Translations under genes and position numbers: made by a program | Shown here: piece by piece, positions 1-7,621 of the stretch | How positions within the stretch are numbered: the first letter of the stretch is position 1 | How the letters are laid out: each line of letters starts with the position of its first letter | Source: SIG440 sp045578305 | Lineage (GTDB): Bacteria; Bacillota; Clostridia; Monoglobales; Monoglobaceae | Length of the DNA stretch: 35,736 bases | Direction: 5' to 3' | Assembly: GCA_045578305.1 (NCBI GenBank) | Contig: JAZNKA010000073.1 | Coordinates: 1-35,736 of the forward strand | Notes under the pieces: generated by a model | What the model saw: only the letters and a program-made list of their open reading frames with translations | The model's database searches: none | Told to the model about the DNA's origin: nothing

Positions 1-500
1 GTCTTTTCGGTAACAAACTTCCCTGTCAGTTTGTAAAGCAAATAATCCTCAAGCAAGAAAATCTTTTTTGTTTTTGCCCAAGTTTCCGGTTCGTTGTTTT
101 TGATCCACAAAAGCTTGCAGGCAGGCCAGGTCGCAGTTATCTCGGGCTGACCTGTCACCTCGTAAACAAGCTGTCTTCCAAAATGTTCTTCAATTTGCTG
201 AGCCTCTTTTGTTGCACGATTGTCAAGCCACACAATTGCCTTTCGCACAGGATTGCCTGTCTCATCCGTAAGTATAAGTGTTTCGCACTGAGTATCTATT
301 GCAAGGGCATCCACCGGGACATCAAGGCTGTCAAGCTCGGTTTCTACAATTCCCCAATACTTTTCTGCATCAAATTCCACAATATCCCCATGTGTTTCTA
401 TCAAATAATCTATGCACGAGGACTTTATCATTTCAAGCTTTTCGTTGAAAACTGCCGCTTTTACCGAGGTGGTTCCAACATCAATTCCCATCAAATTCAT
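1..500 (-). CDS. FGGY-family carbohydrate kinase, 5' part (3' end outside window)
   Basis: The reading frame starts at the ATG at 500-498 and runs off the left edge after about 166 codons without a stop. The N-terminus, MNLMGIDVGTTSVKAAVF, is the ATP-binding phosphate-1 motif of the FGGY/actin-fold sugar kinases, followed by the family-typical stretches ALAIDTQCE and AIVWLDNRA. These kinases phosphorylate a pentulose, hexulose or glycerol with ATP in the cytoplasm. Only about a third of a usual 490-residue protein is visible, so xylulokinase, fuculokinase and rhamnulokinase cannot be separated. A fuculo- or rhamnulokinase would suit the deoxyhexose microcompartment genes at the far right of the window, but those lie about 27 kb away. 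The gene is transcribed divergently from the surface protein at 670, from the promoter at 556-585. The Shine-Dalgarno is only moderate (AAAGGCG). Confidence 0.88.
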   Translation of the reverse strand, partial: MNLMGIDVGTTSVKAAVFNEKLEMIKSSCIDYLIETHGDIVEFDAEKYWGIVETELDSLDVPVDALAIDTQCETLILTDETGNPVRKAIVWLDNRATKEAQQIEEHFGRQLVYEVTGQPEITATWPACKLLWIKNNEPETWAKTKKIFLLEDYLLYKLTGKFVTEK

Positions 501-555
501 ATCTTTTCGCCTTTCTTGTTCGTGGTCTAATTATTTAACACTCCTATAATTGCTT

Positions 556-585
556 ATTATATACCGCCCCGGCACAATTTGTCAA
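556..585 (-). promoter_or_regulatory. sigma-A promoter of the FGGY kinase
   Basis: Read on the minus strand there is a perfect -35 TTGACA (580-585) and a perfect -10 TATAAT (556-561), separated by 18 bases. It points to the kinase start at 500 with a leader of about 50 bases. It sits back to back with the promoter of the divergent surface-protein gene. Confidence 0.72.
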
Positions 586-610
586 TACAGATGATTGGCA
601 ATATTTTTTA

Positions 611-639
611 TTTACAATTTGTATTTTTTTTGCTATAAT
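611..639 (+). promoter_or_regulatory. sigma-A promoter of the SLH protein / mgtE unit
   Basis: The -35 TTTACA (611-616) and -10 TATAAT (634-639) are separated by exactly 17 bases, with an extended -10 TGC just before the -10. Transcription would begin near 646, immediately upstream of the Shine-Dalgarno AGGGAG at 655-660. Confidence 0.75.
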
Positions 640-669
640 GTTTAAATAGGTATAAGGGAGTGAACATCT

Positions 670-3225
670 GTGACTAAAAAAATTCTTGCCGCTTTTTTGG
701 CGGGCTTAATTTTTACAACACCAATCCATGCATCCGCTTCGGTGCTTGGTTCTTCTAAAATTTCAGGTTACACAACACAAATCGGCGAAGGGACCTACTT
801 TTCGCACAATGTTTTTTACAGCGACCAGTCAGGCGTGGGCAAACAAAGTGAAAATTATATCACTTACGCCCCCAACAGCGTGGTTATACCATCCATAACA
901 AACGGAACTTCGCTTTTTGGCACGACTTCAATCTCGGCAGAGGCAAACAGGTTGGAAGCACTGGGTACAGAAATTATTGGCGGCAGCAATGCGGACTTTT
1001 TCTCACTGCAGACAGGAGTCCCCATGAGCAACGCAATTGCAGACGGCAAAATTCTGACCAAAGATGCCTCGGGGCAGGATGCAATCGGAATCTTGCCTGA
1101 CGGCACAGCTTTTATCTCTTATTTTTCACTCAATTCTGTTCTTACAAAAGAAGACGGCAGTGAAGTGAATATATACAACATAAACAAATACCGTCAGCCT
1201 TATGCAGTATATATGATGACCGACGATTTTTCAGACAAAACGCAAAACACAACCAAAGGAATTGATGTTGTCCTTGGCTCAATCGAAGGTGAAATGAAAA
1301 TCGGCAGCCATATAACTGCTGAGGTTGAATCAATAACCGAGCAAGACGGCTCCGCTCCCATACCAAAAGGCAAAATTGTCATCACTGTTGACGAAAAAGC
1401 CCCAAAAGAATTTTTCGAGCCAATCTCGACTTTGACGGTGGGCGAAAAAGTCACTATAAACTTCAGCGTCAACGGAGACAAACGCTGGAACGATGTTCAG
1501 GTAGGAATGGGCAGCGTCGGCGGCAGACTTTTGATAAACGGCGAGGTCAACCCAAACCTTGAAAAAGGTGCGGCTCCTCGTACTGCTATAGGCATCAAAG
1601 CCGACGGTTCAATTCTTCTTTACACAATAGACGGCAGGCAGTCAGGGCACAGCTACGGCGTTCAACTTAGCACCCTTGCCAAAAGGATGAAAGAACTTGG
1701 CTGTATTGACGCCATCAACCTTGACGGTGGAGGTTCAACCTCTATAATCGCCCAAATGCCCGGAGAGCCGGATGCCACCTTGACAAACAAACCATCCGAC
1801 GGCAAAGAGCGCAAGGTCTCTACATTCTTTTTCTTTACAAATACAGCAAAAAAGACCGGCAAAGCGGAAAGTCTTCATATTTATCCCAAAACAAACTTTT
1901 TGTTGGTTGGTGCAAGCACTCAACTTTCGGTAAAGGCTGCTGATTCAGGTTTTTACCCGGCAACTGTGCCATCAGATACTGTTTTTTCTGTAGAAGACGG
2001 CAGTAAAAACACAATTACAAGGTCAGGACTTTTTACAGCAAACGAAAACGGTGCTGCAACAGTTTATGTCAAGTCAGGAGACATCAGTTCCTCGATTGTC
2101 ATTACCTGTCTTGAAACTCCTACAGATATCATAGTCAAAAACAAATCAAACGGCTCACAAATAAAGTCTCTGTTTCTTTCTCCCGAAACTGAACTCACCC
2201 TTTCGGCAGATGCTTACGGAGGATACAACAAGCTTATTTCATCGCCCGAAAACTTTGTATGGGGCGCCGATTCCGAAATAGGTGAAATCACACTCGATGG
2301 CAAGTTCAAAGCATCTGACAAGTTTGGTGCAACCGGCAACATAACAGTCTCGGCAGGAAAGAAAATCGTGACCATCCCGGTTACACTTGAAAAACCGGGC
2401 AAAGAGGACGAAAAATCATATCCTGTAATTGACATCACTACACAAAACGGCGAATTTCAAATTACTCTTTCAAATTCTTATGACATAAAAGTCGAAGAAA
2501 AAAATATATCTGTAAAAATCGACGGAAAGTCTGCAGAGTTTGAATTTGACGAAGATACTCAAACTGCCCACGGCATACTTCCCGAAGATTGCCGCAAAAT
2601 CACTGTTTTGGCGACCAACGCCTTTGGATATACTTCATTTAAAACAACAGAATCAAATGCACAAGCTGACCACTCACCCTTTACCGATACCGACGGACAT
2701 TGGGCAGAGGATATTCTCGGCTATATGTATTCGCAAAAAATAATCAGTGGAGATGCGACTGAAGGCGTTTTGAAGTTTAATCCTCAAAAGCCGATGACAA
2801 GATCCGAATTTGCAGTTATGATAACCAATTACCTTGGACTTAACCGCGATGATTACAAAGACATCATCCTGCCATACAGTGACATTGATACCATTCCATT
2901 TTGGGCACTTGACAGCTTTAAAGCCTTGTATGCAGAAGAAATTCTTAAAGGCAGATATGTATCCGAAACCGAAAGTTGCGCCGACCCGCTTGCGACAATA
3001 ACTCGCGCCGAAGCCGCAACGATTGTTGCCCGGATTTTGCCTGACACATTTTTCAAAAGAGATCTTTCTGCTCCTGACTTTGGCGATGTTCCAGCATGGG
3101 CATCAAACGGAATAGATACACTTATGTCTTTGGGCGCAATAAAAGGCTACGAAGATGGCTCAATCAAGCCGCTTAACACACTTACCAAAGCCGAAGCGGC
3201 AAAAATACTTTATTTCATTATGTAA
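670..3225 (+). CDS. secreted phosphodiester glycosidase (NAGPA/DUF2233-like) with three C-terminal SLH domains
   Basis: This 851-residue protein starts at GTG, 9 bases after AGGGAG. Residues 1-23 form a signal peptide (MTKK, hydrophobic core, then HASA). Residues about 60-390 resemble the phosphodiester glycosidase domain of the human 'uncovering enzyme' family, including the hallmark LDGGGST at 351-357. Residues about 400-625 look like Ig-like/beta-sandwich modules. The C-terminus holds three SLH repeats, starting near 671 (FTDTDGHWAEDI), 735 and 803 (each with TRAE/TKAEAA-type motifs). SLH domains bind pyruvylated secondary cell wall polymers, so the protein should be anchored on the cell surface. 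The catalytic domain probably cleaves a sugar-phosphodiester bond in wall polymer or exopolysaccharide; the substrate cannot be read from sequence. mgtE follows 38 bases downstream with no terminator between, so the two are likely co-transcribed. Confidence 0.85.
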   Translation: MTKKILAAFLAGLIFTTPIHASASVLGSSKISGYTTQIGEGTYFSHNVFYSDQSGVGKQSENYITYAPNSVVIPSITNGTSLFGTTSISAEANRLEALGTEIIGGSNADFFSLQTGVPMSNAIADGKILTKDASGQDAIGILPDGTAFISYFSLNSVLTKEDGSEVNIYNINKYRQPYAVYMMTDDFSDKTQNTTKGIDVVLGSIEGEMKIGSHITAEVESITEQDGSAPIPKGKIVITVDEKAPKEFFEPISTLTVGEKVTINFSVNGDKRWNDVQVGMGSVGGRLLINGEVNPNLEKGAAPRTAIGIKADGSILLYTIDGRQSGHSYGVQLSTLAKRMKELGCIDAINLDGGGSTSIIAQMPGEPDATLTNKPSDGKERKVSTFFFFTNTAKKTGKAESLHIYPKTNFLLVGASTQLSVKAADSGFYPATVPSDTVFSVEDGSKNTITRSGLFTANENGAATVYVKSGDISSSIVITCLETPTDIIVKNKSNGSQIKSLFLSPETELTLSADAYGGYNKLISSPENFVWGADSEIGEITLDGKFKASDKFGATGNITVSAGKKIVTIPVTLEKPGKEDEKSYPVIDITTQNGEFQITLSNSYDIKVEEKNISVKIDGKSAEFEFDEDTQTAHGILPEDCRKITVLATNAFGYTSFKTTESNAQADHSPFTDTDGHWAEDILGYMYSQKIISGDATEGVLKFNPQKPMTRSEFAVMITNYLGLNRDDYKDIILPYSDIDTIPFWALDSFKALYAEEILKGRYVSETESCADPLATITRAEAATIVARILPDTFFKRDLSAPDFGDVPAWASNGIDTLMSLGAIKGYEDGSIKPLNTLTKAEAAKILYFIM

Positions 3226-3263
3226 GAACAAAAAATATTCTTTAGGACAGGAGGAACAGCAAA

Positions 3264-4622
3264 ATGATTGATGAAATTTTGACTCTAATAGAAAACAAGG
3301 AATTTGTCAGGCTGCGAAGTACCCTGTCCGACCTCAATGCCCCTGATATTGCTCTTATAATTGAAGAAATTCCCCAGGAATATATCTTAAGAATTTTCAG
3401 ACTTCTGCCAAAAGAGCTTGCCGCCGAAGTCTTTGTCGAAATGGAGCCTGAAACACAGGAGCATCTTATTGGTATTTTCAGTGACATCGAGCTTCGTGAG
3501 ATGCTTGACGAAATCTTTGTCGACGATACGGTTGACATCATCGAAGAAATGCCTGCAAATGTGGTAAAGCGAATTCTGAGACAATCAGACCCCGAAACAC
3601 GTTCGCAGATAAACAAAATCCTGAACTATCCCAAAGACAGCGCAGGAAGCATTATGACAATCGAGTATGTCGACCTCAAAGCAGATATGACAGTAGGTCA
3701 GGCTTTTGACCGTATCCGAAAGACCGGCGTGGACAAAGAGACAATCTACACTTGCTATGTCACTGATTCAAATCGCCACCTTATCGGTATCACTACAGTC
3801 AAAGAACTTCTGCTTTGCAGCCCTGATGAAAAAATCGGGGATATGATGGAAACAAATGTTATCTTTGTCGACACCTTTGATGACAAGGAAAATGTTGCCA
3901 TTCTTTTTGACAAATATGACTTTTTGGCAATGCCTGTTGTTGACAAAGAGACACGGCTTGTCGGTATTATAACCTTTGACGATGTAATTGATGTCATCCA
4001 GGAAGAACACACCGAGGATATTGAAAAAATGGCTGCTATTTTGCCATCAGAAAAGCCGTATCTTAAAACATCTTCGCTCGAAATCTTTAAAAACCGTATA
4101 CCCTGGCTTTTACTGCTTATGCTTTCGTCTACTTTTACCGGAAAGATTATAGGCAGTTTTGAAAATACACTTTCGGCATGTGTAGCACTTACCGCATTTA
4201 TCCCGATGCTGATGGGCACAGGCGGAAACTCGGGTGGCCAGGCATCGGTTACCATAATCCGCGGTCTTTCACTTAATGAAATCGGAATGAAAGATATTCT
4301 TAAAATTTTGAAAAAAGAGTTTTTTGTTTCACTTTTTTGCGGCGCTGTGCTTGCAATAACCAATTTTGCAAAAATGATGCTTATTGACCAAAGTATCATA
4401 GTGGCATCAGGGCAAGACCCGATTCTTGTTTCGTTTGTCGTTTCGCTCACGCTTTTGGCGACTGTAGTATGTGCAAAGCTGGTGGGTTGCAGCCTGCCGA
4501 TTTTGGTAAAGCGCCTTGGTTTTGACCCTGCTGTTATGGCAAGTCCGTTTGTCACAACAATAGTGGATGCGATATCGCTTCTTATATACTTTGAAATTGC
4601 AATGAGCTTTTTGAAATTTTAG
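3264..4622 (+). CDS. mgtE: magnesium transporter MgtE
   Basis: The 452-residue protein has the full MgtE layout. An N-terminal helical superhelix domain covers about 15-120, and a CBS-domain pair about 125-250 (beginning DSAGSIMTIEYVDL). A linker helix leads into five membrane segments at about 275-450. The pore region carries MGTGGNSGGQ, the conserved Mg2+-channel loop, and the last segment has the family's TTIVDA with its acidic ion-site residue. MgtE is a homodimeric Mg2+ channel in the plasma membrane, closed when Mg2+ binds its cytosolic domains. The start follows AGGAGG (3249-3254) at 9 bases. There is no room for an M-box riboswitch before this gene, so Mg2+ control at the RNA level is not evident. 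Pairing with the upstream surface protein is unusual but may only reflect shared transcription. Confidence 0.96.
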   Translation: MIDEILTLIENKEFVRLRSTLSDLNAPDIALIIEEIPQEYILRIFRLLPKELAAEVFVEMEPETQEHLIGIFSDIELREMLDEIFVDDTVDIIEEMPANVVKRILRQSDPETRSQINKILNYPKDSAGSIMTIEYVDLKADMTVGQAFDRIRKTGVDKETIYTCYVTDSNRHLIGITTVKELLLCSPDEKIGDMMETNVIFVDTFDDKENVAILFDKYDFLAMPVVDKETRLVGIITFDDVIDVIQEEHTEDIEKMAAILPSEKPYLKTSSLEIFKNRIPWLLLLMLSSTFTGKIIGSFENTLSACVALTAFIPMLMGTGGNSGGQASVTIIRGLSLNEIGMKDILKILKKEFFVSLFCGAVLAITNFAKMMLIDQSIIVASGQDPILVSFVVSLTLLATVVCAKLVGCSLPILVKRLGFDPAVMASPFVTTIVDAISLLIYFEIAMSFLKF

Positions 4623-4625
4623 ACT

Positions 4626-4665
4626 AAAAAAGGGGCTGCCCACGCAGCCCCTTTTAGTTTTTTTC
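4626..4665. terminator. bidirectional intrinsic terminator between mgtE and the SDR gene
   Basis: A 12-bp stem AAAAGGGGCTGC / GCAGCCCCTTTT (4628-4639 with 4644-4655) closes a CCAC loop. T-runs follow on the plus strand (4658-4664), and A-runs precede it that become T-runs on the minus strand. It lies between convergent genes and can serve both. Confidence 0.9.
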
Positions 4666-4671
4666 ACAACT

Positions 4672-5403
4672 TTACAATATTCCTCCATCAACTGTTATTA
4701 CCTGCCCCGTAATATACGATGATGCCTCTGACACCAGGAATGCTACAGTTTCTGCAATCTCTTCCACACTTCCCGTTCTTCCAAGAGAAATCCCGTCTGT
4801 AAATTCTTTTTTGTCATCCTCGGACAAATTCTTGTTCATGTCTGTCTCAATAAGTCCTGGAGCAACGCAGTTGACACAAATTCCCGATGGTCCAAGTTCT
4901 TTTGAAAGCGCTTTGGTAAAAGCAACTATTGCGCCCTTACTTGCAGAATATATTACCTCGCACGAGCCACCGCATATTCCCCAGATTGAAGATATGTTTA
5001 TTATTTTGCCTGACTTTTTGCTGACAAAATGGGGAATAACAGCTCTTGAGCAATTCATTGTTCCAAACACATTGGTATCAAAAATATTTTTTGCCGACAA
5101 ATCATCAAAATCAGTAAATAAACCTTGGGGTAGTGCAATTCCTGCATTATTTACCAAAACATCAATTCCGCCAAAGCAAGCAATAACCTCCTGCGTCATT
5201 TTTTTGACCTGTTTGTTGTCCGAAACATCTGCGCAAAAAATTTCCGCTTTGCCGCCATGCTCCTGTATTTGTTTTTTTACTTCTTCTGCCGCACATTTGT
5301 TTTCTTTGTAATTTATCGCCACACTGTATCCAAGTTGCGAAAGTCTGATTGCAATGGCACACCCAATACCTCTTGATGCCCCGGTAATCAACGCTGTTTT
5401 CAT
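4672..5403 (-). CDS. SDR-family reductase, FabG-like; probable EF-P 5-aminopentanone reductase
   Basis: The 243-residue protein is a classical short-chain dehydrogenase: TGASRGIG cofactor motif at residues 8-15, NNAG at about 90, catalytic Ser/Tyr/Lys in ISSIWG...YSASK at about 140-158, and the C-terminal VDGG. The stretch INISSIWGICGGSCEV followed by YSASK and CVAPGLIETDMN resembles, from memory, Firmicutes proteins annotated as elongation factor P 5-aminopentanone reductase (B. subtilis YmfI type) more than housekeeping FabG. YmfI reduces the 5-aminopentanonylated lysine of EF-P to its mature form using NADPH. No fatty-acid synthesis gene is adjacent. The start codon overlaps the rnr stop as ATGA, so translation is coupled to RNase R. 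A generic 3-oxoacyl-ACP reductase remains possible. Confidence 0.8.
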   Translation of the reverse strand: MKTALITGASRGIGCAIAIRLSQLGYSVAINYKENKCAAEEVKKQIQEHGGKAEIFCADVSDNKQVKKMTQEVIACFGGIDVLVNNAGIALPQGLFTDFDDLSAKNIFDTNVFGTMNCSRAVIPHFVSKKSGKIINISSIWGICGGSCEVIYSASKGAIVAFTKALSKELGPSGICVNCVAPGLIETDMNKNLSEDDKKEFTDGISLGRTGSVEEIAETVAFLVSEASSYITGQVITVDGGIL

Positions 5404-6959
5404 TTGTTTTTTCTCCTTTTGTTCCTGCTCTTTTTTCTTCTGTGTCTAAGTGGTTTAAGCACGCGTGTCCCGACAACCTCAAAATCCACCTTACCGTCAG
5501 CCAAATCCACCGCCGCAACTTTTATTTCGACCTTATCTCCAATTGTGAACTTTCGGTTTGTGCGCCTGCCTATCATGGAAAGACCGCTTTCTGTCATAAT
5601 ATACATATCGTCCTCAAGGGTGCGCGCAGGGACAAATCCCTCAACAGTATTGTCAAGCTGAGCAAAAAACCCCGAGCCAATGATATGCGTAATTGTCGCC
5701 TGATACTTCTCGCCTATATGATTTGATATATATTCCGCCTTTTTGATATCCTTCCACTTAAATTCCGCGCTTGCAGCGTTGGTCTCGGTCAATGACGAAA
5801 GCACAGCAGCAGCGAGCACAGCTTCCTTAAAATATATAATTCTTTTCTGGCTCAGTTCACCTTTAAGACTTTCTTTCAAAATTCTGTGGACAACAACGTC
5901 AGGATAACGTCTTATCGGTGAAGTAAAATGACAATAATGCGAAAAACTGAGTCCAAAATGTCCCTGATTTTTTTCACTGTATTTTGCCCGGCTCATACTG
6001 CGAAGCACAAGATAGTTCACAACTCCGCTTGTTTCCAAATTCTCTGCCGAATGCAGAATCTGCTGAAAGTCCTTGGGCTTCATATCAGGCTTGAATTTGA
6101 AATTTATCCCAAGTTCCGGCAGAACTCTTGCAAGACGCTCGACCCTGTCAAAATCCGGCTCTTCGTGTACGCGGTATACACAGGGAAGATTCAAGGTTGT
6201 CAGATGCTTTGCAACAGTAACATTAGCGCAAAGCATAAATTCCTCGATGATATTATTGGAGATTGTTATCGGATATTTTTCTACCTTTGTCGGTACACCG
6301 TTTTTGTCAAGTTTAATCAAAGATTCATAGGTTTCAAACTCTATTGACCCTTTGCTTATTCTCCTTTTTTTCAAAATATCTGCAAGTTCCCGCATTGACC
6401 TAAGCGTCGGTTCAAGTTCTTTGTACTTTTCGACAAGCTTAGCATCGCCCTCCAGAATTTTTGTAACCTTTGCATATGTCATCCGTGCCTTGGATTTTAT
6501 AAAGCTTGTGCAAATCTTGTAATCCACAATTTTACCTTGTTTGCTTATCTCCATAAACACCGAAACAGTAAGGCGAATTTTTTGCGGCCTTAAGCTGCAT
6601 AGTTCATTTGAAAGGCCAAACGGCAGCATCGGGACAACTGTATCTATCAGATAAACGCTGGTCCCCCTTGCAAGTGCAGTACGGTCAACCGCCGATTCTT
6701 CCTCGACATAGTGCGAAACATCCGCTATATGAACGCCAAGATAGTAATTTCCGTTTTCCAAAAATTCAAGCGACACAGCATCATCAAAATCTTTTGCATC
6801 ATCACCGTCAATGGTAAAAATCAGCTTGTCTGTAAGGTCAACTCTGTCCTTTAAATCCTCTTTGTCAACCTTTTTCGGAATTGCCTCCTCCCACTTTTTG
6901 ACGCTTGGCGGGAAATCCTGCATTATATGAAACTCGTTTAACAAATCATCAAATGTCAT
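5400..6959 (-). CDS. rnr: RNase R-type 3'-5' exoribonuclease lacking N-terminal cold-shock domains
   Basis: The protein of 519 residues starts at the ATG at 6959, preceded by a run of G ending in a GGAGG core (6966-6974). The RNB catalytic domain covers about 40-370 and has the metal-binding acidic cluster DGDDAKDFDD at 51-60 and GVHIADVSHYV shortly after. An S1 domain follows at about 416-497, then a very basic tail (RHRRKKSRNKRRKNK). Usual RNase R proteins are 700-800 residues with two cold-shock domains and often a helix-turn-helix before RNB; these are missing, and secG lies directly upstream, so they are not hidden in another frame. The frame stays open upstream to a TTG at 7082, but that stretch encodes the secG terminator and resembles no domain. 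RNase R degrades structured RNA in the cytoplasm. The SDR gene overlaps its stop by 4 bases. Confidence 0.9.
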   Translation of the reverse strand: MTFDDLLNEFHIMQDFPPSVKKWEEAIPKKVDKEDLKDRVDLTDKLIFTIDGDDAKDFDDAVSLEFLENGNYYLGVHIADVSHYVEEESAVDRTALARGTSVYLIDTVVPMLPFGLSNELCSLRPQKIRLTVSVFMEISKQGKIVDYKICTSFIKSKARMTYAKVTKILEGDAKLVEKYKELEPTLRSMRELADILKKRRISKGSIEFETYESLIKLDKNGVPTKVEKYPITISNNIIEEFMLCANVTVAKHLTTLNLPCVYRVHEEPDFDRVERLARVLPELGINFKFKPDMKPKDFQQILHSAENLETSGVVNYLVLRSMSRAKYSEKNQGHFGLSFSHYCHFTSPIRRYPDVVVHRILKESLKGELSQKRIIYFKEAVLAAAVLSSLTETNAASAEFKWKDIKKAEYISNHIGEKYQATITHIIGSGFFAQLDNTVEGFVPARTLEDDMYIMTESGLSMIGRRTNRKFTIGDKVEIKVAAVDLADGKVDFEVVGTRVLKPLRHRRKKSRNKRRKNK

Positions 6960-7043
6960 ACCTTTCCCCCCTCCATACAGATTTTTACCTATTTTGCCCG
7001 AAAATGTTGGTTTTAAACTTTGTTCTAAATCTTGTTTCCTTAA

Positions 7044-7072
7044 CAAAAACCGCCCCAAATCTTTGGAGCGGT
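7044..7072 (-). terminator. intrinsic terminator after secG
   Basis: On the minus strand ACCGCTCCAAA and TTTGGGGCGGT pair over 11 positions with one G-U, around a very short loop, followed by TTTTTG. It begins 20 bases after the secG stop. It also argues against the upstream TTG start for rnr, because that frame would translate the hairpin. Confidence 0.72.
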
Positions 7073-7091
7073 ATGTCGTCAACTTGTTTAA

Positions 7092-7502
7092 TTATTCGGT
7101 CTTTGCACCGGCATCCTGCTGAGCATTTGCCGCAGCTTCTTCCTGAGCCTTCTGAACATCTTCTGCTGTCATCAGGATATTGCCCTCGCCGTCAACAAGA
7201 TTTCCCTCTGCATCAAGCTGAGCCTCAACCTGCTGCGGAACTTCCGCGCTCTCGTCAGCCTTGCTTGTATTTATCGAGTATGTTGCCAAAGCAATTGAGC
7301 TTGCAACAAACAACAAAGCAACAACTGCGGTAACCTTTTTGAGAGCCGCGTCAATTGTTCTGCCCTTGTTCTTGCCGAAGAATGTCTCGGCACCACCTGC
7401 AATAGCGCCCGAAAGGCCCTGTTGCTTTCCGTGCTGCATCAAAACCACTGCAATAAGTACAAGTGAAATAATAACATGAATAATAATTAAAGCTGTCTGC
7501 AT
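7092..7502 (-). CDS. secG: protein translocase subunit SecG with acidic C-terminal extension
   Basis: Residues 1-77 match SecG: a first membrane helix (ALIIIHVIISLVLIAVVLMQ), the conserved QGLSGAIAGGAETFFGKNKG loop region, and a second helix (VTAVVALLFVASSIALATY). SecG is the small, non-essential third subunit of the SecYEG channel in the plasma membrane. Family members are usually about 75-80 residues; this one has 136, the extra 55-60 being rich in Ala, Glu, Gln and Asp. With SecG's usual topology that tail would face outside. The start has AGGAGG (7512-7517) at 9 bases. A promoter candidate lies at 7563-7591 and a terminator follows, so the gene is probably monocistronic, with some read-through into rnr possible. 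Confidence 0.95.
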   Translation of the reverse strand: MQTALIIIHVIISLVLIAVVLMQHGKQQGLSGAIAGGAETFFGKNKGRTIDAALKKVTAVVALLFVASSIALATYSINTSKADESAEVPQQVEAQLDAEGNLVDGEGNILMTAEDVQKAQEEAAANAQQDAGAKTE

Positions 7503-7562
7503 TTCTTTTTTCCTCCTAAATCAGCTAAACACAAAATTCCTTGCATTTGCCACAATGTATCA

Positions 7563-7591
7563 ATATTACCACAAACTCCAAATTTTTTCAA
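7563..7591 (-). promoter_or_regulatory. candidate sigma-A promoter of secG
   Basis: On the minus strand TTGAAA (7586-7591) and TAATAT (7563-7568) are separated by 17 bases, pointing to secG. The -35 is good and the -10 weak. I saw no clear terminator between ftsZ and this site, so read-through from ftsZ is also possible. Confidence 0.45.
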
Positions 7592-7621
7592 GAGTTTTTT
7601 GAGTGATAAAAGATTTTTTTG

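Noticed and set aside
3226..3263. Possible M-box (magnesium riboswitch) before mgtE
   Set aside because: Only 38 bases separate mgtE from the preceding gene, far too short, and the leader at 640-669 is also too short.
3755..4555. Long antisense open frame (266 codons) inside mgtE
   Set aside because: It is a shadow of mgtE, whose domains are complete; it has no ribosome binding site or recognisable motif.
6960..7082. In-frame extension of rnr to a TTG at 7082
   Set aside because: The extra 41 codons cover the secG terminator, resemble no cold-shock domain, and have no ribosome binding site, while the ATG at 6959 has a strong one.
5400..7502. smpB or tmRNA gene near rnr
   Set aside because: None found; the sequence on both sides is accounted for by secG, the SDR and mgtE.
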